A stretch of 64,000 nucleotides of DNA. It comes from SH-MAG3 sp035461245 (GTDB taxonomy: Bacteria > Gemmatimonadota > Gemmatimonadetes > Longimicrobiales > RSA9). The notes beneath the pieces are model-generated. The model made no database searches and was not told the origin of the DNA. It saw only the letters and a program-made list of their open reading frames with translations. Where the stretch lies: positions 1 to 64,000 of the forward strand of contig DATHVP010000143.1 in the NCBI GenBank assembly GCA_035461245.1, given 5' to 3'. The translations under genes and the position numbers were made by a program. Shown here one piece after another: positions 43,587 to 52,788 of the stretch (the stretch's first letter is position 1; each line of letters starts with the position of its first letter).

Positions 43587-46500
43587 TCAGTTCTGCAGGT
43601 CCTTCCGCCGGACGTTGACGACGACGACGTTGTCACCCTCCGTCACCGCCAGCAGCTTGACCACGATCTGGTTCTCCGCAGAAAGCCCGGAATTCTCCGC
43701 CGCCGTTGGGAGGAACGCCCGGACCGGGCCAACCACGTTATCCCGCAGGAAGATCTCGCCGCGGAGGAAGAAATGCCGCGAATCGATGATCCGGATGCTG
43801 CGGTTGGACGTGGCGGCGAAGGAAAGCGCCTCGTCGCCGGATTCCAGCACCTCGGAATGGGCCGGGTGCAGGGTGGCGCCACCCTGGCCGTTCTGCATGC
43901 CGGCGGTGAATTCGCCCTGGAGGCGGAGTTCGCCCGCGCCAAGATGCCCGGCCTGGCCGGTAAAGAAGTAGGTGGCCAGCGTGCCCCGGGCGACGCCCAG
44001 GCTGCCATTGCTGTTCAGGCCCACGCCGATGACCCGCTCGGAGGCGTTGTTCACCAGGTCGCGCACCGATATCTCGCTGGACAGCCCGAGGATGGGCGGC
44101 TCACCGGGCACCTGTGTGCGAGTGCAGCAGATGAACACGCGGCCGAAGGGTGCTGTGGCGCCTTCACCGAAGGCGATCCACGCGCGGTCCGACGACGATG
44201 CGACGAAGGTGGTGTCGGAGAGCGCAATGGCGGGGATGTCCCAGCCGCCGGCCCGCATCTCCACATTCGCGCTCGTGGCCAGGTCCGCCACCGCGTCCTC
44301 CAGTGTCGCCGGCGCCGACTGTACCACGGCGCCGGTGACCCGGTCGCGGCCGTACAGCACGACCTGGTCGTTGGCGGTGGTGGACCGGACGACACGTACG
44401 CTGTCCACGCCCGAGAGTGCCACCTTGTTGTCGGACTCGGTCACCAGGCCGCGGTGCATGATGTTCACGGCGGGCACGCCACTGACGGTGGTCACGTAGC
44501 GGATCGTCCCGTCGGAAGCCGCAGGCGTGGGCACAGTCGAATAGACGAGCGTGCCGCTGGTGTCCTGGGCAATGAACTGGGGCCGATCGCTGAAGTCGTG
44601 GACGGTGACGGTATACCGGGTCCGGCCATTGACCTCACCGAACTCGACGTCGAGCAGAACCGAGTTCGGCGTCAGGATCCGTTCGCTGCCGATCTCCTCA
44701 CCGAGCCCGCCGGCCGTCACGGGCAAGGACGAGATGTTGGTGCCGCCGGAGTTGGCCACGTAGAGGCGCGTAGAGTCGATGCTCAGCGTCATGCCCCACG
44801 GCGCCGAGCCAACGCGGCGGAACGTGCCGAAGCTCGTCGTACCGAGGTTGAAGACGTCGACCCTGTTGTTCTCGATGTTCGACAGGTAGACGCGCCGGTT
44901 GCGATCGTCAACAACGGCGTCGGCGACGCGCCCGCCGCCGGGCAGGCGCACGCTGTGGCCAGCCACGGCCGTAACGACGGTGGCGGCGCCCGCGCCGGCG
45001 GCATGGAAGTGGTCCCATCCGCCCACGAACATCGTATCCGAACACTGGAGCGAGGCGAACTCGACGCTGGCGCCCACGGCGCAGTTGTTGATGTCATCCA
45101 AGGCGTAGCCGTACGCACGGATGGACATGTTACGTGGCAGGGACAGCTCCGTCTCGCTGAAATGCTCCCCGAGGCGGATGCCGAACGTGTGCTCGACGAG
45201 ACCGCTGCGGGGCGACGTGAATGCATCGCTGCTGGCGTAGAAGAACTCTGCCGGGCTGCCATCGCCCGGGTCGGCGATGACGACGACGCCCATGCGCCGT
45301 ATGCCGCTGCCGACGCCGTCATTGGCCTGCACCGTGATGCGCAGGGTATCGTGCAGCTCGACGCGGGACGGGGGCGTGAACCGTCGCAGCACCTGCGGCG
45401 CAGTGGTGTCCTGGGCCGCGGCCTCGCTGACGGTGACGAGGACAGATTGCGGCGTCGTGCCGAGGGCGCCCACCGTGTTCCAGGCGCGGGCCGTGATCTG
45501 GATCATGCCCGTGACGGGGCCGATGGGTACCAGTTCCTCGAACTCCCGTACATCGCGGGTCCCGCCGAGGCCCGCCCAGGTCCGGCTATACGTGGAAGCG
45601 CCCGACACCGTAAGCCGCACGCTGTCGAGGCCCAGGGCCGGATCGTGGGCCTCCACCCGCACCTGCATGTTGCTGTTGACGCGCACCGTCGTCCCGCCAC
45701 TGGGGCTGGTGATGCTCACACGCGGGCCGGGCACCACCCGGACGGTGTCCACGCGCACGTTGCCGGCCATGTCGCTGGCCTGCGCAATGATGTAGACCGG
45801 CTCGACGGTGGCGTCCGAAGTTGGCATCAGGTTCCGGACGAGAACCGTGTCCGCCGGCGGCGGCCGGTCAGGCCCCTGTGGGAACGGCACGATGATTTCC
45901 GGATAACGCACTACCGGCGTGGTATTCTGCAACGTGTCCGGGAAGTTCCGGAACGCGATGCCGCGGATCCTCACCTCGGCCAGGCCGGTGGCTGAATCGG
46001 CAAGGTGCAACCGCACGCGGATGGGCGAGCCGGGGATATAGGACTGGCCCTCGTTCGGCTCGAGGAACGTCAGGTCAGGCGCGACTCCATCCACGAGCGG
46101 CAGGGCTAAAGGGGACGACACCCCTCGCAGTGCTGCGCTGTTCGTCGCCCACGCGATGACGTTCAGCGACTCGCCGCCCAGCAGGCCGGGCACCGCTACC
46201 GTGAACGTCGCCTGGTGCTGCAGGCCCGATCCCGGCGCGGAGCCGGAGGCCACAGTGTCGCCCGATGCAGTGAGCAGGTAGTAACCGACAGTCTGGATGT
46301 CCAGCTTGTCCTGGGCCGAGACGGATACCTGCACCGACTGGCCCGGCGTCACGCTCTGCGGCGTGGCAGTGGCCGTGACTGTGGGGCCGGACGTGACCTG
46401 TATCGTCACTGTGCGCGAAACGATTTCACTCACCTGGCCGGACTGGTCAGTGGCGAACGCCTCGACCAGGAGTGACGTGCCCAGCGCGCTGCCCGGCACC

Positions 46501-46838
46501 TGGATGGTCAGATCGAACGCCGCCGTGTCCGTCTGCATGCCGCCGGGGAACTCACGCTCGCCGACAACGGCGCCACTGTAGCGCACTGTTACCTTCGTCA
46601 GGCCACGCGGTGCAACGGCCTTCACGTGGACGGGCAGCGGCTGACCCTCGGCCACCTGCTCGGCCATGGTCAGTTCCGTAATGCGGGGCGGGCCACCGCT
46701 GACAGTGCCCTTCTCTCCGCCGAACAGGTTCTCACCATCACAGCCGGCAAGGCCGAGAGCTGCCGCCAGCAGGCCGGCAACGGCCGTGTATCGGAACCGG
46801 TGCAGCTTGGCGCGCCGGCCGTCGGTCCTCGACGTCAT
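43587..46838 (-). CDS. Large lipoprotein with Ig-like repeats and a propeller-like region
   Basis: 1083 aa of unknown function. Lipobox LAGC (Cys33). Residues ~45-560 contain about five Ig-like/bacterial cell-surface modules (PPRITELTMAEQVAEGQPLPV, VTPGQSVQVSVSAQDKL, VAPDLTFLEPNEG, PRVSITSPSGGTTVRV, TTAPQVLRRFTPP). After that comes VADAVVDDRNRRVYLSNIEN and LYVANSGGTNISS, as in NHL/YncE-type propeller blades. ATG 46838 has GGGGAG 6 nt upstream. It is the last gene of the pilMNOPQ operon, 26 bp after pilQ, so a pilus-associated or surface role is inferred. Confidence 0.8.
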   Translation of the reverse strand: MTSRTDGRRAKLHRFRYTAVAGLLAAALGLAGCDGENLFGGEKGTVSGGPPRITELTMAEQVAEGQPLPVHVKAVAPRGLTKVTVRYSGAVVGEREFPGGMQTDTAAFDLTIQVPGSALGTSLLVEAFATDQSGQVSEIVSRTVTIQVTSGPTVTATATPQSVTPGQSVQVSVSAQDKLDIQTVGYYLLTASGDTVASGSAPGSGLQHQATFTVAVPGLLGGESLNVIAWATNSAALRGVSSPLALPLVDGVAPDLTFLEPNEGQSYIPGSPIRVRLHLADSATGLAEVRIRGIAFRNFPDTLQNTTPVVRYPEIIVPFPQGPDRPPPADTVLVRNLMPTSDATVEPVYIIAQASDMAGNVRVDTVRVVPGPRVSITSPSGGTTVRVNSNMQVRVEAHDPALGLDSVRLTVSGASTYSRTWAGLGGTRDVREFEELVPIGPVTGMIQITARAWNTVGALGTTPQSVLVTVSEAAAQDTTAPQVLRRFTPPSRVELHDTLRITVQANDGVGSGIRRMGVVVIADPGDGSPAEFFYASSDAFTSPRSGLVEHTFGIRLGEHFSETELSLPRNMSIRAYGYALDDINNCAVGASVEFASLQCSDTMFVGGWDHFHAAGAGAATVVTAVAGHSVRLPGGGRVADAVVDDRNRRVYLSNIENNRVDVFNLGTTSFGTFRRVGSAPWGMTLSIDSTRLYVANSGGTNISSLPVTAGGLGEEIGSERILTPNSVLLDVEFGEVNGRTRYTVTVHDFSDRPQFIAQDTSGTLVYSTVPTPAASDGTIRYVTTVSGVPAVNIMHRGLVTESDNKVALSGVDSVRVVRSTTANDQVVLYGRDRVTGAVVQSAPATLEDAVADLATSANVEMRAGGWDIPAIALSDTTFVASSSDRAWIAFGEGATAPFGRVFICCTRTQVPGEPPILGLSSEISVRDLVNNASERVIGVGLNSNGSLGVARGTLATYFFTGQAGHLGAGELRLQGEFTAGMQNGQGGATLHPAHSEVLESGDEALSFAATSNRSIRIIDSRHFFLRGEIFLRDNVVGPVRAFLPTAAENSGLSAENQIVVKLLAVTEGDNVVVVNVRRKDLQN

Positions 46839-46864
46839 CGTTCGCTCCCCGTCGGTAGCAGCGG

Positions 46865-48715
46865 TCAACGTTCCCTCACGATGTGGGGCGTGACCATGAT
46901 CAGCAGGTCACGCTTGTTCTCACGGACGAGCTCGTTGCGGAACAGGGCTCCAATGACGGGGAGGTCCATGAGGAGCGGGATCCCTGAGCGCGAGCGAGTC
47001 TTTTCAACGATGGTCAGGCCGCCGATAACGACGGTCTCCCCGTCGTTCACCAGCACCTGGGTCTGCGCGTTCTGCGTCTGGAAGATGACACCGATGTCCG
47101 ACGGCGCCGCGGCGATGTTGGACCGCTCGGCGCGCATGTCGAGGAGCACCTGATTGCCGGTGATGTGAGGGGTCACTTCGAGGATCACGCCCGTCTGCTT
47201 CATTTCCACCGTAGCGCGGGGCGCTGCACCGCCACCTGCGCCGCCGACACCGGCGCCGGCGTCGATGACGCGGATGGGCGTTTCCTCACCTACCTGGATG
47301 GACGCCATGCGGTGGTCCATGGTCCGGACCAGCGGCTTCGCCTGGATGTCGCTCAGGGAGACCTGCTGGAGCGCCTCGAGGAACGTGATGAGGCTGTGCC
47401 GGCCGAGGACGAGGGTTGTCACCAGCTCCAGGGCGGGCGATGCCACGCGATAGTTCGCGTTGCCCAGTGCGGCAATGGAGTTGCCGCCCAGCAGCACGAC
47501 ATCCTCACTCGTGGGCGTCATCACGCCCGTGTTCGGGTCGGGAATGAAGCCCTGGACGAGGCGATTGAACTGGGAGCCCTGGGAGTCCTTGAGGTCGTAC
47601 ATGACGCCCATGGCCTCGAGGGTGGTGCGATCAATGAATGCGATGGTCGCGGAGATGTCCACCTGCGGCGTGCGCGTGTCGAGCTGCGGCAGGATCTCGC
47701 GGACGCGCTCCAGCGACGATGTCACGTCCGTGACGAGCAGGGAGTTCGACGCGGTGTTCACGGTCACCCGGCCGCCCTCCGTGAGCAGGCCCAGGATGGC
47801 GCCCCGGATGGAGTCGGCGCTGATGTACTGGATGGGGAACGCCTGCGTCACCATGGGCTCGGTCTCGACGCGCGCCCGCTGGTTGGCGCCATCGTCCACG
47901 ACGAGCACGCCGCTGGGGAGTTCGCGCATGACCAGGTTGTTCTGGGCGAGGATCGCCTGCAGCGCCTGGTCCCACGGCATGTTCCGCAGCTCGGCGGTGA
48001 TGGAGCGCGTCTGCACGCCAGGAGCCGCGATGATGTTGCGGCCGGACCGCTCGCTGAACATGCCGAGCACCTCGATGAGCGGCTCGTTCATGAACATGAC
48101 GCTCATGGGCTGCTGCAACCGGATCTCCCGGGCCGTGAGCTGCGGCTGCGGCGCTGGCTGCGGCACGGGTGCGGCGGACTGCTGCGCCACCTGCACGGCT
48201 ACTGGGGGTGCGGCCTGCTGCGCGGGCTGCGTACGCGTGTCCGGGACCGGCCGGCCTTCAGGCAGCGCGCCCTGATCCGCGGGAGTTCCGATGGGGCCCG
48301 CGTTCGCGGCCTGCCCACCGGCCGTCGCCGTCCCCAGGGACTGGGTCCAGGCGGCGAACTCGCCCGATCGGTTGGGGAAGGAGACGCGGATGCGGCCGTC
48401 CTCACTGACCACCTCGTACTGCAGCGGTGAGCCGAGGGCGAGGACCACGCGGGCGACGTTCGGCTGGAACGGCGCCACGCGCAGCTCGCGGACGCCGCCG
48501 CGGTTGAAGTCCCGGAGATCAACCCGGGGCGCCTGTGACACGCCATTGAGGTCGATGACGAGGCGGCCGTCGTCCATCATGAAATGGCGAGGCGTGACGT
48601 TGCCATCCACGAGGATGACGACTTCCGTACGGTCGGCAACGGGCGCTACGCTGAGCCCGGTGACGCGGGGCTCTGCGGCGACAGTCGCCAGCAAGAGCGC
48701 GATGAGCGATGTCAT
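46865..48715 (-). CDS. pilQ: Type IV pilus secretin PilQ
   Basis: 616 aa outer-membrane secretin through which the pilus exits. Signal peptide 1-14, AMIN domain (~15-110) for peptidoglycan binding, a Pro/Gln-rich linker, STN and N1 domains (about 205-370; RSGRNIIAAPGVQTRSITAEL), then the secretin core (VPLATTLVLGRH-like region to GIPLLMDLPVIGALFRNE and C-terminal LLIMVTPHIVRE). Shorter than Proteobacterial PilQ, with a single AMIN domain. 3 bp after pilP. Confidence 0.94.
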   Translation of the reverse strand: MTSLIALLLATVAAEPRVTGLSVAPVADRTEVVILVDGNVTPRHFMMDDGRLVIDLNGVSQAPRVDLRDFNRGGVRELRVAPFQPNVARVVLALGSPLQYEVVSEDGRIRVSFPNRSGEFAAWTQSLGTATAGGQAANAGPIGTPADQGALPEGRPVPDTRTQPAQQAAPPVAVQVAQQSAAPVPQPAPQPQLTAREIRLQQPMSVMFMNEPLIEVLGMFSERSGRNIIAAPGVQTRSITAELRNMPWDQALQAILAQNNLVMRELPSGVLVVDDGANQRARVETEPMVTQAFPIQYISADSIRGAILGLLTEGGRVTVNTASNSLLVTDVTSSLERVREILPQLDTRTPQVDISATIAFIDRTTLEAMGVMYDLKDSQGSQFNRLVQGFIPDPNTGVMTPTSEDVVLLGGNSIAALGNANYRVASPALELVTTLVLGRHSLITFLEALQQVSLSDIQAKPLVRTMDHRMASIQVGEETPIRVIDAGAGVGGAGGGAAPRATVEMKQTGVILEVTPHITGNQVLLDMRAERSNIAAAPSDIGVIFQTQNAQTQVLVNDGETVVIGGLTIVEKTRSRSGIPLLMDLPVIGALFRNELVRENKRDLLIMVTPHIVRER

Positions 48716-48718
48716 CGA

Positions 48719-49180
48719 TTACGCTCCTTCCCTGGGTGGCTTCAAGTACAAGACTTCCTGCCTTCGCATACCGAAATCGTTGACGGAGAAGACGACGTGG
48801 GTCTGGCCGATGTTGATGACGGTGGCGTTACCCACGGTTTCGCCACGGCGCAGCCGCATGCGGCGACCACCGGCGACTGAGAGCGAGACGATGCTCTCCC
48901 GCGGATCATCGGTGTAGATGATCATGTGCAGCGTGACGTCGGAAAACAGCGGCCCCTCGGCGGACGAGGTCAGCGGCGTGAACGGGTCACGCCGGTTGCG
49001 GCCACCGTACTGAAAGACCTCCCGCTCGAAGACGAGCCGCGGCTCAGAGGCGCTGGCGGAGGCGCTGGCGGACGCGCCGGCGGTGTCCCCGGCCTGGCCG
49101 GACGACTGCGCGACAACCGGCGCCGACGTCGCGAGGAGCAGCGCGGTGGTTCCCCAGGCCATGAGGTGGACTGTGTTCAT
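48719..49180 (-). CDS. pilP: PilP-like pilus assembly protein
   Basis: 153 aa. Signal peptide, a low-complexity Ala-Ser stretch (about 37-46), then the PilP domain with RRDPFTPL and VVFSVNDFGMRRQEVLYLKPP. PilP links PilN/PilO in the inner membrane to PilQ. It lacks a lipobox cysteine, unlike Proteobacterial PilP. Three bp separate it from each neighbour, pilO and pilQ. Confidence 0.82.
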   Translation of the reverse strand: MNTVHLMAWGTTALLLATSAPVVAQSSGQAGDTAGASASASASASEPRLVFEREVFQYGGRNRRDPFTPLTSSAEGPLFSDVTLHMIIYTDDPRESIVSLSVAGGRRMRLRRGETVGNATVINIGQTHVVFSVNDFGMRRQEVLYLKPPREGA

Positions 49181-49183
49181 TTC

Positions 49184-49774
49184 CTATCCCTCCGCGGGAC
49201 TGGCCGGCTCGTCACCGGGCGCAGGCATGACATAGGTATCGATGCGGAACCTGGCCCGGAGCAACGCGTTGCCGCGGGCTGTCTCGCCGGTGCCGCGGGT
49301 GAGCGACACGTTTGCCGAGCGGACGATCCGTGGCATGGAACCAATGGTTGTCAGGTACTCGGCCACGCTGTGGTAGTCGCCCGTGACCTCCAGCTCATAT
49401 GTCTGCCGGGAATAGTGGTCACCGGCGGTCTCACCACCGGGTCGCAGCACCGTGAGCTCCACGCCGGTGCCGCCGGCGACATCGGCGATCTGGTTGATCA
49501 GGTGCGGCACGTCCTCCCGGTTCGGGATGAGCTGCTCGAGCTGGCCGAGGTGCTCGCGGAATATGGCCAGCCGGCGCTCAAGATCCTCGCCATAACGGGC
49601 GACGGCCGCGCGCATCACGTTGTTCTGCCGGTTCAGCGCCTCGAGGCGCATCTCCTGCCGCTCGATCTCGGCGACGCGATCGCCGTAATAGAGCTGCTGG
49701 TAGGCCACCGCGAGGGCGAGGGGCAGCAGGACGACCAGCGCCTTCTTCTGTACCTGCGGATCACGAAGGTTCAT
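49184..49774 (-). CDS. pilO: Type IV pilus inner-membrane protein PilO
   Basis: 196 aa. One membrane helix near 12-28 (ALVVLLPLALAVAYQQLYY), then a coiled coil (about 35-85; EIERQEMRLEALNRQNNVM), then a ferredoxin-like domain with QTYELEVTGDYHSVAEYLTTIGSMPRI, which is the typical PilO segment. It forms heterodimers with PilN. One base separates it from pilN. Confidence 0.9.
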   Translation of the reverse strand: MNLRDPQVQKKALVVLLPLALAVAYQQLYYGDRVAEIERQEMRLEALNRQNNVMRAAVARYGEDLERRLAIFREHLGQLEQLIPNREDVPHLINQIADVAGGTGVELTVLRPGGETAGDHYSRQTYELEVTGDYHSVAEYLTTIGSMPRIVRSANVSLTRGTGETARGNALLRARFRIDTYVMPAPGDEPASPAEG

Positions 49775-49775
49775 G

Positions 49776-50444
49776 TCACTGCTCCTGCTGCGCGACCGCG
49801 CCGAACAGCGGCACCGTCTCGATAGCGTCCGGCGTCGGCTCCTGGTAGTTCACGTGCAGCATGAACGTGTGTACCGTCCTGTTGTCCACTTCGGTCTGAA
49901 CGGACGAGATGAGGCGTGTGCTCCGGAGGAACGGCGACGCCTCGAGCTGCTGCATGAAGCGCGTCAGGGCGAAGACGTTACCCGCGAAGCCTTCGATCTG
50001 GAACCGCGGCAGCAGCTGCTCCGCGTCCGCGTTCGTGACGCTGTTCAGCCACACATACGGCGGCAGAGCGCGGCTGACCTCGTCCAGGATGTGTGGCCAG
50101 ATGAAGCGCGTTGCGTCAATCTCCTGGATGACCTGCAGCTTCTGCGCGATGGCTGCCTCCTGGGCGGCCAGCGAATCACCGTGGCTGCGCTGGATGGCGT
50201 ATCGCGTCGAGTCCCGGACAGCGGCCTCCACGTCAAGCTCCAGCGCGGACAGGCGGCTGGAACTGCTGAGGTGCATCCACGCCAGCGCGCCGATGCCGAT
50301 GACCCAGGCGCCCACGTACAGGGCGAGCATCCGGTTTACGGCCGGCATCCTGAAGCGCGATGCGAGGCCGGGTCCGGCGACGCGGGACGCACTTCGCCGC
50401 GACGCTTTCTTCGTTGACCCGGGCAGCAGGTTGATCTCGATCAT
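49776..50444 (-). CDS. pilN: Type IV pilus inner-membrane protein PilN
   Basis: 222 aa. The N-terminus IEINLLPGSTKKASRR is the cytoplasmic tail that docks in PilM. A membrane helix (about 40-60) and a periplasmic coiled coil and ferredoxin-like domain follow (IEGFAGNVFALTRFMQQLEASPFL). Located 12 bp after pilM. Normal for the family. Confidence 0.93.
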   Translation of the reverse strand: MIEINLLPGSTKKASRRSASRVAGPGLASRFRMPAVNRMLALYVGAWVIGIGALAWMHLSSSSRLSALELDVEAAVRDSTRYAIQRSHGDSLAAQEAAIAQKLQVIQEIDATRFIWPHILDEVSRALPPYVWLNSVTNADAEQLLPRFQIEGFAGNVFALTRFMQQLEASPFLRSTRLISSVQTEVDNRTVHTFMLHVNYQEPTPDAIETVPLFGAVAQQEQ

Positions 50445-50456
50445 GCTGGGTTCCTT

Positions 50457-51494
50457 CTATGCCTGGCGCAGGGCCAGGCCAACGGGGAGCATGAGCAGGG
50501 GCGCGAGCTGCTCCATGGGTACTGACTCCATGACTTCCGGCCGGACGGACACGCGCTGCAGCGGGCTTGCCACCTCCACGCGCACGTTCATGCGGTTGGC
50601 CATGGCGTCCGTCATGCCGTTGATGGACGCGCCACCGCCGGCGAGGAAGATGCGGCTCACGCCCTCGCCGCCCGACTGCGTCAGGATGAAGGCTGCGGCG
50701 CGCTCGATGCCGACCGCCAGTTCCTCCACCCTGTCCTCCAGAAGTGATGTGAGCGCTGCCGGGTCGCTCCGGCCCTGGAGCACGTCCTCGGCCTGGTCGC
50801 CGGTCATGCCCCGCTCACGCTGGAGGGACTCCCTGAGGCGCCGCGTGCCGAACGGGATGTCCCGCACCAGCACCAGCCTGCCCTGCTGGACCAGGTTCAC
50901 GTTCGTCGTCTCGTTCCCGATGTTCACCACCGCGAGCATGGCTTCCTTCGCCGTCGGGTAGTTGTGCTCGAAGGCGTTGTGCAGCGCGAAGGCCTCGACA
51001 TCGATGACCTTCGGCTCCAGCCCGGCGTCCGACAGCAGGCTGAGCCGGTTCTCCACCAGCTCCCGCTTGGCGGCCACCAGCAGCACCGACATCTGGGCCG
51101 AATCCCCGTCGGGGTCCAGGATCTGGAAATCCAGCTGCACGTTCTCCATGTCGAAGGGCACGTGCTGCTCTGCCTCCCAGCGGATGACCTCACGGGCATC
51201 GTTCTGGCCCATCCGATCCATCGGGATCTTCTTCACGATCACGTCGTGGCCGCCCACGGCCGCCATGACCGCTTGCTTCTTCAGCCCCGCACTGGCGATG
51301 ACTGAACGCACGGTCTCGGCGACGAGTGCCGGGTCCATGACCTCGCCCTCGACGATGGCGTCAGGCACCAGCGGACTCGTGGCAACCTGCACGATTTCCG
51401 GCTCGGGCTTCGAATGATCAACCACGACAAGTTTCACCATGCCGCTGCCGATGTCGAGCCCGGCGGATAGCTTGCTCCGGCCAAACAGTCCCAT
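50457..51494 (-). CDS. pilM: Type IV pilus assembly ATPase PilM
   Basis: 345-aa actin-like cytoplasmic protein. Phosphate 1 loop AGLDIGSGMVKLVVV, EVIRWEAEQHVPFDMENVQLDF, phosphate 2 VVNIGNETTNV and adenosine loop IFLAGGGASINGMTDAMA are conserved. It binds the PilN tail and heads the pilMNOPQ operon, with a strong promoter 55 bp upstream. Confidence 0.95.
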   Translation of the reverse strand: MGLFGRSKLSAGLDIGSGMVKLVVVDHSKPEPEIVQVATSPLVPDAIVEGEVMDPALVAETVRSVIASAGLKKQAVMAAVGGHDVIVKKIPMDRMGQNDAREVIRWEAEQHVPFDMENVQLDFQILDPDGDSAQMSVLLVAAKRELVENRLSLLSDAGLEPKVIDVEAFALHNAFEHNYPTAKEAMLAVVNIGNETTNVNLVQQGRLVLVRDIPFGTRRLRESLQRERGMTGDQAEDVLQGRSDPAALTSLLEDRVEELAVGIERAAAFILTQSGGEGVSRIFLAGGGASINGMTDAMANRMNVRVEVASPLQRVSVRPEVMESVPMEQLAPLLMLPVGLALRQA

Positions 51495-51548
51495 TACACG
51501 GACTCAGGCTGAGGTATCAGGGGGAGGCCTTTTCCAGGATGGTGTCTC

Positions 51549-51577
51549 ATGCTATTCGCCGGCCATCGTCATGTCAA
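51549..51577 (-). promoter_or_regulatory. Sigma70-type promoter of pilMNOPQ
   Basis: Perfect TTGACA (51572-51577), 17-bp spacer, TAGCAT (51549-51554). The start would be near 51542, giving a ~48-nt leader before pilM. It separates the pilMNOPQ operon from the minor-prepilin operon upstream. Confidence 0.75.
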
Positions 51578-51634
51578 GCATTTCGTCGACGACGACAGCC
51601 CTCCTGTCTCAGGGTGAAATGGTGTTGGCTTCTG

Positions 51635-52777
51635 CTACCAGTTGGACCAGTTATCGACCCACGTGTTTGCCATCGGCTGGAAGCCCGAGGTGGCGCCGGC
51701 CAGCGCGTTCTGCACCATGCACGAGTCAAACTGGTACCGCTTCTGTCCGTTCGCCAGTGAGATGTCCACCTCGGACTCCTCCACCGACTCGCCCTTCAGG
51801 ACATTGAGGCCGGTGATGACGGAACCGTTGATGATGCCCTGGCCGTTGTCCTCGATCTTGCCGCCCACCAGGATAACGCCGTCCCAGTTCTGGTTGCCGA
51901 TGAGTCTGAGGTTGCCGGTAACGATGAGCACGCCGCGACCGCTGTTGTCTAGGGTCGTGCTGCCATTCACGACTACGGTCGGCCAGTTGTTGTAATTTGT
52001 CGGCCAGCCGCCGCAACTACCGCCGGCGTAGGTGGCGTCGTAGCCGTAGGTGGACGGCATGCACACGACATTGCCGGCGTTCGGGTAGGCCGGGTTGCCG
52101 CTGGCGCGGATTGCCGGCGCCGTCGGGTCCGTGATGGCTTGCCAGTTGATATCGATCTGGTTGGCCATCTCCTGGGGCGAGCCCATGTAGTCAATGGCCG
52201 GGTCCCCGGACGCGCGATCCTCGATATGCTCGCCGCTGGCGAGGCCGTCGGGCAGGGCGATGCCGGCGCGTGTCACGCCGTCGCCGCAGGCGGTGCCCGC
52301 CTGGTCCTCGCCGCCGAACCACCCCGAATTGCCGTTCTTGTGCACGCCGGAGAGGCTGGTCCAGGAGGCGAGGACCTGCATCTGCATGGGCTGCTGCGTT
52401 GCGAACTGGGCGACCGTTCGGCGCGCTTCAGGCCGGCCGGGCCCGCCGCCGGGTATGGCGCCCTCGGAGGAGATGACCACGAGCGAGTTCTGGGTGGTGC
52501 CGAAGATCCTGTTCACCCGAACGGTGGCCGTGCCGCCGGGGAACGTGTAATTCCGCACGGCGCTGTCCTGGCCGGGCATGAGCTGGCCGCCATTCATGAA
52601 TTCGGCGAGACCGGCCTCTGCCATGGCGAAGGCGCCGGTCTGGCCCCGAACATTGTCCACGGTCTGGATCTCGGCGCCGACCCGGGTAAACGACGCGACA
52701 ACGCCAGCAGTAAGGAACCCGATGACGAGAATCGCCATGGGCAATGCGAAGCCGTCGCGGTTCTGGAAGGTGTTCAT
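51635..52777 (-). CDS. PilX-like pilus accessory protein
   Basis: 380 aa. The N-terminal helix GFALPMAILVIGFLTAGVVASF is like PilX and PilW-operon proteins; a large secreted domain follows, rich in Gly, Asn and Trp (SCGGWPTNYNNWPTVVV) with a right-handed beta-helix style pattern (NGSTTLDNSGRGVLIVTGNLRLIGNQNWDGVIL). Last gene of the first minor-prepilin operon. The ATG at 52777 is preferred to an overlapping GTG at 52792. A disulfide-rich region (CGDG, C..C) suggests an extracellular site. Confidence 0.78.
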   Translation of the reverse strand: MNTFQNRDGFALPMAILVIGFLTAGVVASFTRVGAEIQTVDNVRGQTGAFAMAEAGLAEFMNGGQLMPGQDSAVRNYTFPGGTATVRVNRIFGTTQNSLVVISSEGAIPGGGPGRPEARRTVAQFATQQPMQMQVLASWTSLSGVHKNGNSGWFGGEDQAGTACGDGVTRAGIALPDGLASGEHIEDRASGDPAIDYMGSPQEMANQIDINWQAITDPTAPAIRASGNPAYPNAGNVVCMPSTYGYDATYAGGSCGGWPTNYNNWPTVVVNGSTTLDNSGRGVLIVTGNLRLIGNQNWDGVILVGGKIEDNGQGIINGSVITGLNVLKGESVEESEVDISLANGQKRYQFDSCMVQNALAGATSGFQPMANTWVDNWSNW

Positions 52778-52788
52778 GGCTCTCGCTC

